Of a stretch of 64,000 bases of DNA, positions 44,685 to 53,942 are shown piece after piece. The stretch comes from VBWE01 sp943372645 (GTDB taxonomy: Bacteria; Bacteroidota; Bacteroidia; Palsa-965): contig CALRZN010000001.1 of NCBI GenBank assembly GCA_943372645.1, forward strand, positions 1 to 64,000. Reading direction: 5' to 3'. The notes beneath the pieces were generated by a model, which saw only the letters and a list, made by a program, of their open reading frames with translations, was not told the origin of the DNA and made no database searches. The stretch's first letter is position 1. Every line of letters starts with the position of its first letter. The position numbers were made by a program, and so were the translations under genes.

Positions 44685-44845
44685 CGGATTTTAAGCGGGA
44701 TAACGTGCCGAAACCCCTATAAAAACAAGGGTTTTATACACATTCTGTTAAAAAATATCCGGCAATAAATTTGGTGGTTTGAAATCCGTTACTCTGACAA
44801 TTCCCGGGGCAGTTTTTTGCCCTGTTTTTAAGCAGATTCCGGGGC

Positions 44846-46531
44846 TTAAAACGAGTAACTCAGACCGGCCAGGAAATTGAATTTCTGGGTCGGATAACCG
44901 CTCCAGCGGTAGTAACGCTGTGCCGCCAGGTTGTTAAACGTAGCGAAGAACGAGAGGTATTTGGTGTACCGGTATTGCAGCGCGATATTCGCATCCACAA
45001 GTCCTTTCAGTTCTTTTGATCCGGTAATCACATCCACGCTGTCGAATACAGGCGCAAACTGTTTGCCGAGATAAAACACATCCACGCGGGCCGAAATCTT
45101 GTCTTCCAGCCCTGCTTTGGCATCAGCGATGTTGTAGGTACCCGATATGCCGAGGTTAATCGCCGGATTGTACCACGCATTCAGCTGGGCGGTGGGATCA
45201 AACATTTTATAGTCGCCGCGCAGTGCGATGCGTATTTTTTCGCTTTTCTGGTAACTGAGTTCGCCATGCACCGTGGTGATTTCAACGGTGTCCCAGGCGG
45301 CCACAAACTTGTTGTGCTGCGGATCCTGCTTTTCGGTGGCGTAAATAAACAGCGGCATGTTGCGGCGCTGTTCGTGCGATATGCTGGTGTTGTAAGCCAC
45401 CGACGAACTGATGCTGCCTTTGAGGCCCGCAAAAATAATGTTGCGGTTCTGCGTGTTTTTCATTGCTGTGGTTGAGGACGGCAGCAGGTACGGATTCACC
45501 ATCGTAAGCGAACGGTACGAATTGCGGGTCAGCGATCCGGTTATACCGGCATACGGAATGATGATGTTTTTAAATACGTTTACACTGAACAGCGCCTGCG
45601 GATAAAAATACGCGCGGGTTTCTTCACCGGCATCCACAAACAGGCCCATGCCGATGTTTGCTTCAAACCGTTTGCCCGATGCGCGGAACGTGGGCTGAAA
45701 CTGTACAATGGTATTGTTTACCGTATCTTTTTCCGTGCGGTTGTTGTTGTAATCAACACCCAGTTTGAGCCCGATTTTTTCAGTGTTCAGGTAACGGCTG
45801 CCGTCAGCAGTAAACAGCAGGTTGTTTTCCGAAGCCTTGTACAGGTCGTTCAGGAAATAATAACGCAGCCCGATTTCATGGTTGATTTTGTTCGAATCGG
45901 TGTAGTGACTTTTCAGGCTGGTTCCTGCATTGATGAAGTTGAAGCGCTGCACCACAGCTTCGGAACCAAACTGGTTATTCACAATATCACTGCCGTAAAA
46001 ATGCAGCACATCGCGGTCGTAACCGAGTTCACCGGTCAGCGTATGTTTTTTCAGGAACCGTTTGCCATAAGCATTGATACTGTTTTCGCTGAAGCCCGAA
46101 AAAGCTGCCACATCATCAACCGACGAGTTCACCGAAAAATGTTTTGCATGAATGCCCGCGTTCCAGTTTTTCGAACGCAGCTGGTTGGCATACACTTCGC
46201 CGAGAATGGTGTTGTAGTTGCCGTACCCGCCGCGCACATAAAAACGATACAGTTTCTGCAGCGGCTCGTTGGTAACTTTGGCGGCTTTGATGGTATCTAC
46301 CTGGAACGGCGTTTCCACGCGCACCGAAGTGATGTCGTACTTAAACTGCGGCGTAGGAATTACAGTATCCAGCGTACGCGGATAGTCGTTCGCTTTCTGC
46401 GGATGCAGCTGGATGATTTTGTTTGCATCACCAACAACACCTATATTAAAACTGCCCGTACCTGTTTGTGCCGAACCAACGGACGCGCACAATACGCTGC
46501 AAAACAACAGGAATTTATTCATCGTTTTCAT
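44846..46531 (-). CDS. Outer-membrane beta-barrel protein (TonB-receptor-like barrel)
   Basis: 561 aa. Signal peptide MKTMNKFLLFCSVLCASVGSAQ. A short periplasmic segment (YDITSVRVETPFQVDTIKAAKV) precedes a long series of amphipathic beta strands (FYVRGGYGNYNTILGEVYAN, NAGIHAKHFSVNSSV, ARVDVFYLGKQFAPVF), ending in aromatic FLAGLSYSF, a typical last strand for BAM insertion. No plug domain is apparent, so it is a TonB-receptor-like barrel without the canonical gating domain. The start overlaps the stop of the upstream TPR gene (ATGA), which implies coupled translation and probably a two-component outer-membrane system. Substrate unknown. Confidence 0.85.
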   Translation of the reverse strand: MKTMNKFLLFCSVLCASVGSAQTGTGSFNIGVVGDANKIIQLHPQKANDYPRTLDTVIPTPQFKYDITSVRVETPFQVDTIKAAKVTNEPLQKLYRFYVRGGYGNYNTILGEVYANQLRSKNWNAGIHAKHFSVNSSVDDVAAFSGFSENSINAYGKRFLKKHTLTGELGYDRDVLHFYGSDIVNNQFGSEAVVQRFNFINAGTSLKSHYTDSNKINHEIGLRYYFLNDLYKASENNLLFTADGSRYLNTEKIGLKLGVDYNNNRTEKDTVNNTIVQFQPTFRASGKRFEANIGMGLFVDAGEETRAYFYPQALFSVNVFKNIIIPYAGITGSLTRNSYRSLTMVNPYLLPSSTTAMKNTQNRNIIFAGLKGSISSSVAYNTSISHEQRRNMPLFIYATEKQDPQHNKFVAAWDTVEITTVHGELSYQKSEKIRIALRGDYKMFDPTAQLNAWYNPAINLGISGTYNIADAKAGLEDKISARVDVFYLGKQFAPVFDSVDVITGSKELKGLVDANIALQYRYTKYLSFFATFNNLAAQRYYRWSGYPTQKFNFLAGLSYSF

Positions 46532-49500
46532 TGTCCGCCTCCTTTCGTGTTGTCGTCGTTTTCAAACAGGTCGTTTGGTTTTCCGCCATCGAGCGGCACC
46601 ACCATTTCTTCTTCTTTGATGGCTGCCTTTTTATTTTCCAGCGCTTCCAGCTCACGCAGTTTATCGAGTGCTTTTTGTTTCAGTTCGGGCACATCGCCGC
46701 TTTCGGAATAACTTTTCAGGATAAACTTCGCCTGGAAGGTATCTTTCAGCGCCAGGTAATCATCGGCCAGCAGCAGGAATCCGCGGCCTTTCCACACCGG
46801 GTAGGCACCGTAATCGCTTACGTATTTGAACAGGTCTTTCTCCGCCGTTTTGTAGCCTTTCTTGAGATAGCCCATGTAAATGAGATTGTACTTGGCTTCG
46901 GCTTCCATTTCATTTTTCATATTGCCTTTCATCACCAGGTTGAACTCGGTGGCGGCGGTTTCGTAAATGCCTTTGTTGAATGCGGATTTACCTTTGATGT
47001 AATGCGCCTGGATGTAAATGTCCGGCTGCAGTTTATCAATGTTCAGCACTTTGGACGCATACGTTGCTGCGGTGTCAAACTTATTCAGCATGAGGTAGCA
47101 GCGCATCAGGTTCACCTGCGCATCGTTGCGGTTGGTGGCCGACACATTCGGAAGCGTTTCAATACGTTCGAACAGCGAAGCGGCGTTTGCGTATTCTTTC
47201 TGTTTATAATAAATAAACGAAGAACGCAGCAGGGCCGTTTCGGTAAACTTGCTGGCCGGTTTGTCAAGGACTACACGGTAGCTGGCAAGTGCGTTGGCCA
47301 TATCGTTGTTTTTATACGCACATTCGGCTTTCATGTAATGCACTTCCACGAGATGGAATCCGTTCGGATACTTCTGCAGGTATTTCGCGGCCTGGGTGCT
47401 TACGGCATTGCAATCGCCTGCGCCATCTTTGTAAACATTCACCAGCGAAACGAATGCGGCGCTGTCCTGCGCATATCCTGATTCGTTGAAAGCGTATTTG
47501 TTGCGCAGTGCATCCCACTCTTCAATCTGCCCCTTGGCAATATAAATTTCCTTGCACTGCTGCAATGCTTCGCGCTGCTGGGCACCGGTTGAACGGCCTA
47601 CCACGGCGAGGTATTTTTCCAGCGCCTTGTTAAAATCCATCAGGTTCGTCTGGTAAATAAGTCCCATCTGCATCAGCGCAGCCGTAGCATACAAACCGGA
47701 AGGTTCTTTGGCATAAACCGCCTGGTACGCTTCCAATGCTTTTTCGTATTGCCCGAGGTTGTGATACGTTTGTGCCTGTGCATATCCGCCACCAGATGCA
47801 TAGGTTGATTTCGGATAATCACGGATGAGTTTACCGAGCAGGTTTGCTTTTTCTTCTTTTTTGCCGAGCAGCCCGAGTGCCATGGCCTGCTGGTACATCG
47901 CATAATCTTTGTTTGGGATACTCTGCTGCGTGGCATCACCGTAAAACTCCGCGGCGTTGATGTAATTGGCATCGAGGTAATACGCATCGCCCATGCGCAG
48001 GTACGCATCACCGAGGCGTTCGCTTTTTGCGCTGCTTTTATCGGCCACAAATTTCCGGAACCACACTGCTCCGTTTGCATATTCTTCCTGGTTGTACAGC
48101 GCGTAACCAATGTTGTAATTGGCCGTGTTAAACTCAGGCAGGTTGGCCGCACCCGGCGTAGCCTGGAACGATTTGTATTTATCAATGGCTGAGGCGTACA
48201 ACGTTTTGTTGTGATTGGACAGTTCCGCTTTTTTATAAAACGATTCGCCTGACCAGTAATGCGCATACGCCGTGAATTTGCGGTTTACCGGGTATTTGTT
48301 TGCTTTCTCAAAATGTTTGATGGCGCCGTCATAGTCCTTGTTGTTAAACAGTTCCACGCCGCGGTTGTACGCCACCTGCTGGTACGCGGGCTGCAGCGCA
48401 GGACCGATCACTTTGATCTGCTCGATGGAGTTGAGCGCCTCTTTGTAGTTTTTGGTGCTGAGGTAAACGTTCACGAGAAAACCGTAGGCTTCGTCTTTGC
48501 GCGGGCTGTTCGGATATTCATTGATGTACTGCTGCAGCGCAATGATGGCTTCGTTAAACGGGCTGTATGATAATTCGTAACTGAGTCGCGAATAACTGAA
48601 CAGCGCATCTTCGCGCATGCGTTTATTAAATTTCATTTCCGACGCTTTGCCGAATGCGTTGCGCGCAAGCGGCTTGTTATCGGTTTTTACATAACACTCG
48701 GCCAAGTGGTACCAGGCATTCTGCGCCAGCGTATCGGTAATGCCGCTTACCGCATCCTGGAACAGCGGGATGGCTTCGGTGTATTTGGCGCTTTTGTAGT
48801 ATGCATACCCGAGCTGATATACATCGTTGCGGGTCATGCCGGCCCCGTTCTGGCGGTGGCGTTCGAAATACGGAATGGCTTCTGCAAAACGGCCGGTGCG
48901 GTAATACGATTCACCGATGATGCGCGCCACCTCTCCTGCCCGCTTGGTTTTCGACGAATCGAGCAGCGTGGGTGCATACACGATTACTTCGTCGTACTTG
49001 CCCTGGAGGTAATAAATCTGCGCAATGTAATACGGCACCACCGGTCCGAAAGCTTCGTCTTTCACGAGTTTCAGAAAACCCTGGAGCGCGGTTTCATAGC
49101 GGCCTTCGGTGTATTCGATGTGTGAGAAATAATAATTGGCCGGGTGCGAGTATTTGGTATCAATGTCTTTCAGCTCATAAAAATCAATGCGTGCTGAATC
49201 TGTTTTGCCGGTTTCAAAATACCCGTAACCGCGTTTGAACAGGAATTCGTGCAACTCTTCTTTGCTGAGGTCGCGCATATCCACTTTCGCAAACCAGTCG
49301 AGGCTTTCGCGGTAATCTTTCTTGCGGTAGTTGTAACGGCCGAGGTGAAAATACACGCGGTGTACCTTCGGACTTTCCGGGTTGTTGCTCAGGAAATTTT
49401 TCAGGAGCACTTCTGCATCCTTGTTAAAGAGTTCCATGGCGCACAGCGCGTTGTAGTACTCCGCATCCGAACGCACGAGGCTGTTTTCATCCTGCGCATT

Positions 49501-49680
49501 AATGATGTTACGGAACGCTTCCTGTGCAGAAGCATATTTCTGTTTGTGAAAAAGATCGAGGCCCCGGAGGTACTCCGCATCTTTATCCACATACGCCTGT
49601 GTCTGCTGGGCAACTGCCTCTCCGAGCAGCAACATGCAACACACCAAAAATATTGACTGAAGATTTTTTTTAAGCACCAT
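46528..49680 (-). CDS. Large periplasmic TPR-repeat protein
   Basis: 1050 aa from ATG at 49680 (MVLKKNLQSIFLVCCMLLLGEAVAQ, signal peptide); the longer ORF start uses TTG. The whole mature protein consists of tetratricopeptide-like helical pairs, more than twenty (for example YFHLGRYNYRKKDYRESLDWF, AIKHFEKANKYPVNRKF, AYTHLAECYVK-like LAECYVKTDNKPLARNAF). The C-terminus is charged (NKKAAIKEEEMVVPLDGGKPNDLFENDDNTKGGG). Proteins like this are scaffolds in envelope complexes. Overlap with the barrel gene suggests the two form a complex at the outer membrane. TACCTTTA at 49742-49749 (minus) is a 7/8 -7 element. Confidence 0.88.
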   Translation of the reverse strand: MVLKKNLQSIFLVCCMLLLGEAVAQQTQAYVDKDAEYLRGLDLFHKQKYASAQEAFRNIINAQDENSLVRSDAEYYNALCAMELFNKDAEVLLKNFLSNNPESPKVHRVYFHLGRYNYRKKDYRESLDWFAKVDMRDLSKEELHEFLFKRGYGYFETGKTDSARIDFYELKDIDTKYSHPANYYFSHIEYTEGRYETALQGFLKLVKDEAFGPVVPYYIAQIYYLQGKYDEVIVYAPTLLDSSKTKRAGEVARIIGESYYRTGRFAEAIPYFERHRQNGAGMTRNDVYQLGYAYYKSAKYTEAIPLFQDAVSGITDTLAQNAWYHLAECYVKTDNKPLARNAFGKASEMKFNKRMREDALFSYSRLSYELSYSPFNEAIIALQQYINEYPNSPRKDEAYGFLVNVYLSTKNYKEALNSIEQIKVIGPALQPAYQQVAYNRGVELFNNKDYDGAIKHFEKANKYPVNRKFTAYAHYWSGESFYKKAELSNHNKTLYASAIDKYKSFQATPGAANLPEFNTANYNIGYALYNQEEYANGAVWFRKFVADKSSAKSERLGDAYLRMGDAYYLDANYINAAEFYGDATQQSIPNKDYAMYQQAMALGLLGKKEEKANLLGKLIRDYPKSTYASGGGYAQAQTYHNLGQYEKALEAYQAVYAKEPSGLYATAALMQMGLIYQTNLMDFNKALEKYLAVVGRSTGAQQREALQQCKEIYIAKGQIEEWDALRNKYAFNESGYAQDSAAFVSLVNVYKDGAGDCNAVSTQAAKYLQKYPNGFHLVEVHYMKAECAYKNNDMANALASYRVVLDKPASKFTETALLRSSFIYYKQKEYANAASLFERIETLPNVSATNRNDAQVNLMRCYLMLNKFDTAATYASKVLNIDKLQPDIYIQAHYIKGKSAFNKGIYETAATEFNLVMKGNMKNEMEAEAKYNLIYMGYLKKGYKTAEKDLFKYVSDYGAYPVWKGRGFLLLADDYLALKDTFQAKFILKSYSESGDVPELKQKALDKLRELEALENKKAAIKEEEMVVPLDGGKPNDLFENDDNTKGGGQ

Positions 49681-49862
49681 GGGCAATTAACCGAAACGGA
49701 CTGCCTTACATTGCAACAGCAAATAAATGACAGTCAGCGTATAAAGGTAGTAGGGCTTGTTCCATTGGTCTTTCAGCATTAATCTAAGTTTTCAACGGGT
49801 TACTGTTGAAATTATTGCACGAGAATAGAACTAACACCTTCCGCGGGCGTTCCGTTTTAACA

Positions 49863-49870
49863 TAGTTTTG
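49863..49870 (+). promoter_or_regulatory. -7 element of ftsE promoter
   Basis: TAGTTTTG, exact consensus, ending 7 nt before the ftsE ATG. An AGGAG lies between the two; with a start site this close the transcript may lack a usable leader. Confidence 0.4.
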
Positions 49871-49877
49871 CAGGAGT

Positions 49878-50561
49878 ATGTCTGACGCTGTAACCATTCT
49901 TATCGACGGGGTTTCTATTTACCAGAAGCACAACATGATTCTTTCGAACGTGTCGTTTACGGTGAAAGACTCGGAGTTTATTTACCTCGTGGGAAAAACC
50001 GGGAGCGGCAAAAGCAGCCTGATGCGTACGCTGTACGGCGATGTGCCGCTTACACACGGAAGCGCACACGTTGCGGGATACGACCTTTCGAAACTGAAAC
50101 GCAAGGAGATTCCGTTCCTGCGCCGCAAACTCGGCATCGTGTTCCAGGACTTCCAGCTGCTGTACGACCGCAACATCAACGAAAACCTGTTGTTTGTGCT
50201 GCGCGCCACCGGCTGGAAAAAGAAATCGGAAATGCTTACGCGTGCACAATCGGTGCTCGACAAAGTGGGACTGGCCACCAAGGGCGAAAAAATGCCGCAC
50301 GAACTTTCCGGTGGCGAACAGCAGCGTGTTGCCATTGCGCGTGCACTGCTCAATGATCCGGAAGTGATTCTTGCAGACGAACCGACCGGCAACCTTGATC
50401 CGGAAACTTCACAGGATATCATCCGCCTGCTCAAAAGCATCAGCGAAAGCGGCTGCGCCGTGGTGGTGGCCACGCACGATGTGCTGCAGATCAGCCGCAA
50501 CCCGGCACGTACCTTACGCTGTGAAAACGGGGAAGTGAAAGAAAGTGCTTCGGTTGCTTAG
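49878..50561 (+). CDS. ftsE: Cell-division ABC transporter ATPase FtsE
   Basis: 227 aa. Walker A GKTGSGKSS, Q-loop VFQDFQLL, signature LSGGEQQRVAIARAL, Walker B VILADEPTGNLD and H-loop THD are all intact. The region FLRRKLGIVFQDFQLLYDRN is characteristic of FtsE rather than LolD or MacB. With FtsX it controls peptidoglycan hydrolases at the division septum; ftsX is not adjacent here, as is common in this phylum. Its stop codon overlaps the stop of the convergent glycosyltransferase gene (TTAG, 50558-50561), so the two genes share transcribed 3' ends. Confidence 0.9.
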   Translation: MSDAVTILIDGVSIYQKHNMILSNVSFTVKDSEFIYLVGKTGSGKSSLMRTLYGDVPLTHGSAHVAGYDLSKLKRKEIPFLRRKLGIVFQDFQLLYDRNINENLLFVLRATGWKKKSEMLTRAQSVLDKVGLATKGEKMPHELSGGEQQRVAIARALLNDPEVILADEPTGNLDPETSQDIIRLLKSISESGCAVVVATHDVLQISRNPARTLRCENGEVKESASVA

Positions 50562-51643
50562 GCACCAAGCAGCGCCACAATTTTTTTCGCATTCGCGATA
50601 TTCGAAAACGCTTTCCCGAGAATTTCTTCCCGCGCAGCAATAGCCGATGCATCAAATGGCTGTTCCGCTTTTTCCATTATCGTTTTACGCATGGCAGCTG
50701 CATCATCACATATCGTGCATAACGATTCGAGGCCGGTATGTGCAACCATAGGCGTATTCACTACACAATGCCTCCCGGCAAAAAGCGCAGCAAGTAGTTT
50801 CAGTTTAATACCGGTTGCCTGGAAGGTAGGCAGCACATTCACCTGCGCCGAAGCAATCAGTTCGTTTATTTCTTCTACCGTAATACCGGCGCGCAGCGTA
50901 ACGTGTTTCATTGCAGCCACACGTTGCCGCAGTTCCGGCGAAGGATTGCTCCCGGCGATGATCAGCGGATAATTGAGTTCCGAAAAAACTGCATTGAGCA
51001 GGAAAAGCGCTGCTTCGTTATTTTCGCCTACACCAAGGTTGCCGTGATACAATGCAAAGTCACCTTTGCCGGACCGGATCACCGGTTTTTCATACGGATG
51101 AAATGCCATCACGTGATGCACGTTGGCATAACGTGTGGCAAGGCTGGCGGCATCTGCCGGTGAAATGGCCAGGATGTGTGTGGCGTGCTGCAACACTTTT
51201 TCGAACCGTTCCAGTTTGGCGGCTTCGGTGCGGAAATAGCGGCGCTGCAGGGTGCGTTTTTCTACATTCGCAAGTGCTGCGTAATATTCGTGTTCGATGT
51301 TGTGGGTGCGTACCAGTTTCACGCGGCTTTTCAGCTGCGGCTCATCCAGCAGGTCGCAGCAGTGCAGGCCTTCGAACAGGATGGGATTGTTGTCGCTGAG
51401 CAGGCGGCGGAGCAATAATCCGGAACTGCGCGTTGCCACGATAAACGGTTTGCAGTGCAGCAGGAGGTGCGGGCTGCGGCGGCGCGGGTAGTAATACACT
51501 TTTTCGCACAGTGTTTCGAGCGTGGCCGAACGTTCGCGGCCATACTGAAAACAATGAAGAATGACCGGAACACCGCAGGCTTTCAGCGCACTGATTTTGT
51601 AAAAAATATCAATGACGCCGCCGTAGCTGGGCGGACAGGGCAC
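50558..51643 (-). CDS. Glycosyltransferase, start codon uncertain
   Basis: The GTG at 51643 is the last canonical start, but the conserved first beta strand, LHIVAFDVPCPPSYGGVIDI, begins at about 51663, upstream of it. Between the TAA of the preceding gene (51689) and that strand there is no ATG, GTG or TTG in frame. The likely real start is a non-standard codon such as ATT at 51676, giving about 372 aa. The protein has a GT-B fold: N-terminal Gly loop (SYGGVIDIFYKISALK), central THNIEHEYYAAL, and a C-terminal donor-binding lobe (FALYHGNLGVGENNEAALF ... VLPTFQATGIKLKLLAALFAGRH). It probably acts in polysaccharide or LPS assembly with the neighbouring glycosyltransferase. Same reading frame as that gene. 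Confidence 0.85.
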   Translation of the reverse strand: MPCPPSYGGVIDIFYKISALKACGVPVILHCFQYGRERSATLETLCEKVYYYPRRRSPHLLLHCKPFIVATRSSGLLLRRLLSDNNPILFEGLHCCDLLDEPQLKSRVKLVRTHNIEHEYYAALANVEKRTLQRRYFRTEAAKLERFEKVLQHATHILAISPADAASLATRYANVHHVMAFHPYEKPVIRSGKGDFALYHGNLGVGENNEAALFLLNAVFSELNYPLIIAGSNPSPELRQRVAAMKHVTLRAGITVEEINELIASAQVNVLPTFQATGIKLKLLAALFAGRHCVVNTPMVAHTGLESLCTICDDAAAMRKTIMEKAEQPFDASAIAAREEILGKAFSNIANAKKIVALLGA

Positions 51644-51688
51644 ATCAAAGGCAACGATATGTAAGGGCCTGGTAATGGCGTAAATGAT

Positions 51689-52810
51689 TTACGATAAAAA
51701 GTTCGCGTAGCGTGTCTTCAATACTTTTTCTTCGTTTTGCCAGTTTAATTCGCGGGATGCAAGTTTAGCATTTTCTTTCCAGATTGCCAGCGTTTTTTCG
51801 TCAGCAAGTACCGAATTAAACAGATTCGCCAGGTACTGCGGCTCGTGCTGCATGGCAATGGCACCTACTTTATATTTTTCTACGATGTTACGCACTTCTA
51901 CCAGGTCGGAGGCCAGCACCGGCACACCGGCGTGGATGTAATCGAACAGTTTGTTGGGCAAACTGAACCGGTAGTTGATGTTTGTGTTTTTATCCAGCGT
52001 AAGCCCGAGGTCGGCAAGTTGTGTATAGGCGCGTAATTTTTCGAGCGGCTGTTTGGCGAGGAAGCGGACTTTTTCACCCAGCTTTTTTTCTTCCACGTAC
52101 TGTTTTAAAAACGGCACCACGTCGCCGCTGCCGATGATAAGCAGCAGTGCGTTGTTAACCCCGGCCATGGCTTCCACCGCCTCTTCTGCGCCCCGCTGGA
52201 TATTGATGCCGGCGCCCTGCAGCAGGATTATTTTTTTGCCTGCGGGCAGATCAAGTTCTTCCCGTGTGAGCCCGCTTTTATCTTTCTGTTTCAGCAGCGG
52301 AATGTTTCGCACCACGAGGGCACGAACGCCGTATTCGTTGTAATACCAGTCGGAAATGGAATCGTTAACCGTAAACATGTATTTCATTTTCGGAACGAGG
52401 TACCGTTCGAGGCGTTTCCAGGTTTTCTTTTTGCCGGGATTGGCGGTGAGTTCGGGCACTTCGGTAAAAATTTCGTGTGCATCATACACCACTTTTGCGC
52501 CTTTGAGGCGTGCGATCCAGTAATTGGGCAGCAGCGTATCAAGGTCATTGGAAACGAGCACATCGGCTTTGCGGAAGAGCAGGAAAAAAAAGAGGCGGAA
52601 CTGGAACGTGAGGTAAAACAGCGGGCCTTTTTCAAACAGCAGGAACATGCGGTGCGTGGCATAAACACGATCAGCAAGCGGCTGGCTGGCGCGCTGGCGG
52701 CGGCCTACCAGGTGCACTTCGTAGCCCATTTCATGCAGGCTGGTACACACTTTATGTACGCGCTGATCGGTTACCAGGTCGTTGATGACAGAAACAATTG
52801 CCTTTTTCAC
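51689..52810 (-). CDS. Glycosyltransferase family 4-like protein
   Basis: 373 aa, starting MKKAIVSVINDLVTDQRVHK. GT-B fold: the N-terminal acceptor lobe carries DLVTDQRVHKVCTSLHEMGY, and the C-terminal lobe has a hydrophobic strand KKIILLQGAGINIQRGAEEAVEAM-type region and the donor motif FSLPNKLFDYIHAGVPVLASD with a conserved Glu nearby (VEVRNIVEK). Retaining sugar transfer from a nucleotide sugar is expected. A hydrophobic stretch (FYLTFQFRLFFFLLF) may give peripheral membrane contact. It is followed in the same frame by the next glycosyltransferase after a single TAA, so the pair is an operon. Divergent from murB. Confidence 0.9.
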   Translation of the reverse strand: MKKAIVSVINDLVTDQRVHKVCTSLHEMGYEVHLVGRRQRASQPLADRVYATHRMFLLFEKGPLFYLTFQFRLFFFLLFRKADVLVSNDLDTLLPNYWIARLKGAKVVYDAHEIFTEVPELTANPGKKKTWKRLERYLVPKMKYMFTVNDSISDWYYNEYGVRALVVRNIPLLKQKDKSGLTREELDLPAGKKIILLQGAGINIQRGAEEAVEAMAGVNNALLLIIGSGDVVPFLKQYVEEKKLGEKVRFLAKQPLEKLRAYTQLADLGLTLDKNTNINYRFSLPNKLFDYIHAGVPVLASDLVEVRNIVEKYKVGAIAMQHEPQYLANLFNSVLADEKTLAIWKENAKLASRELNWQNEEKVLKTRYANFLS

Positions 52811-52864
52811 GTGCTGCTGTTGATGACACGAAGGTAGAAAAAATGATACGGCTATTTATTTGCT

Positions 52865-52872
52865 TAATTTTG
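52865..52872 (+). promoter_or_regulatory. -7 element of murB promoter
   Basis: TAATTTTG, exact consensus, ending 10 nt before the murB ATG at 52883. Confidence 0.45.
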
Positions 52873-52882
52873 GCCGATATCT

Positions 52883-53902
52883 ATGGCAATCATCCACGAA
52901 AATTATTCCCTCAAAAAGCTGCACACCTTCGGCATGGATGTTTCTGCCCGCTGGTTTGCCGAAGCTGCTGACCTTGCTGCACTTGAAACACTGCTGCAAA
53001 CGGCACGTGATAAAAACACAACACACCTTATTCTCGGCGGGGGCAGCAATATCCTGTTTACACGCGATGCCGATTGCCTCGTGATCCGCAATAACTTCCG
53101 CGGCATAGCAGTGGCTGCCGAAGATGCGGAGGCCTTTTATGTAAAAGCAGGCGCCGGTGAAGTGTGGCACCAGTTTGTAATGTACTGTATTGCAAACGGA
53201 TTTGCAGGCGTTGAAAACCTGTCGCTCATTCCCGGCAGCGTGGGCGCCGGACCGATGCAGAACATCGGCGCATACGGTGTGGAACTGAAAGATGTTTTTC
53301 ATGAACTGGAAGCCTGGCACATCGCTACGGGTGCCGTTCACACGTTTACACGCGAAGATTGTGCATTCGGGTACCGCGAAAGTGTATTCAAGCGTGCGCT
53401 GCGCGATCAGTACGTTATTACTTCAGTAACCTTCCGCCTGCTGAAAAACCCGGTGCTCAACACGAGTTACGGCGCCATTGAACAGGAACTGCAGCAGATG
53501 GGCGTGCAGCAGCCCGATATCAAATCCATCAGCCAGGCGGTGATCAATATCCGCAGCAGCAAACTGCCCGACCCGGCCGTGATCGGCAATGCAGGCAGTT
53601 TTTTCAAAAACCCGGTGGTGAGTCCTGAAAAGGTGGCGGAGCTGAAAGCACTTTTCCCGGATCTTGTTTCCTACAAAAATTCAGACACCGAATACAAACT
53701 GGCAGCCGGCTGGCTCATTGAACAGTGCGGCTGGAAAGGCTACCGCAAGGGCGATGCGGGCGTACACAAAAACCAGGCGCTGGTGCTGGTAAATTACGCC
53801 AATGCAAAAGGCCATGACGTGTTTGAACTCTCGCAACAGATACTCGACAGCGTTTCCGAAAAATTTGGCGTAAAACTCGAAAGGGAAGTCAACATCTTCT
53901 GA
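52883..53902 (+). CDS. murB: UDP-N-acetylmuramate dehydrogenase (type I)
   Basis: 339 aa, cytoplasmic FAD-dependent reduction of UDP-GlcNAc-enolpyruvate to UDP-MurNAc, second step of peptidoglycan synthesis. The N-terminus HTFGMDV is typical. FAD-binding residues appear in HLILGGGSNILF and LSLIPGSVGAGPMQNIGAYG. The catalytic Ser lies in GNAGSFFKNP and the catalytic Glu in KLEREVNIF at the very C-terminus. Type I length. A bulged hairpin (AAGGGAAG/CTTCCCTT, 53881-53915) overlaps the stop codon and may serve as a weak terminator before the convergent gene. Confidence 0.96.
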   Translation: MAIIHENYSLKKLHTFGMDVSARWFAEAADLAALETLLQTARDKNTTHLILGGGSNILFTRDADCLVIRNNFRGIAVAAEDAEAFYVKAGAGEVWHQFVMYCIANGFAGVENLSLIPGSVGAGPMQNIGAYGVELKDVFHELEAWHIATGAVHTFTREDCAFGYRESVFKRALRDQYVITSVTFRLLKNPVLNTSYGAIEQELQQMGVQQPDIKSISQAVINIRSSKLPDPAVIGNAGSFFKNPVVSPEKVAELKALFPDLVSYKNSDTEYKLAAGWLIEQCGWKGYRKGDAGVHKNQALVLVNYANAKGHDVFELSQQILDSVSEKFGVKLEREVNIF

Positions 53903-53942
53903 CGTTGCTTCCCTTCCGGATATTTATGCATTTGCTGCGTGT

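Noticed and set aside
53881..53915. Strong terminator after murB
   Set aside because: The stem has a bulge, overlaps the stop codon and lacks a U-run, so it is mentioned only as a weak possibility.
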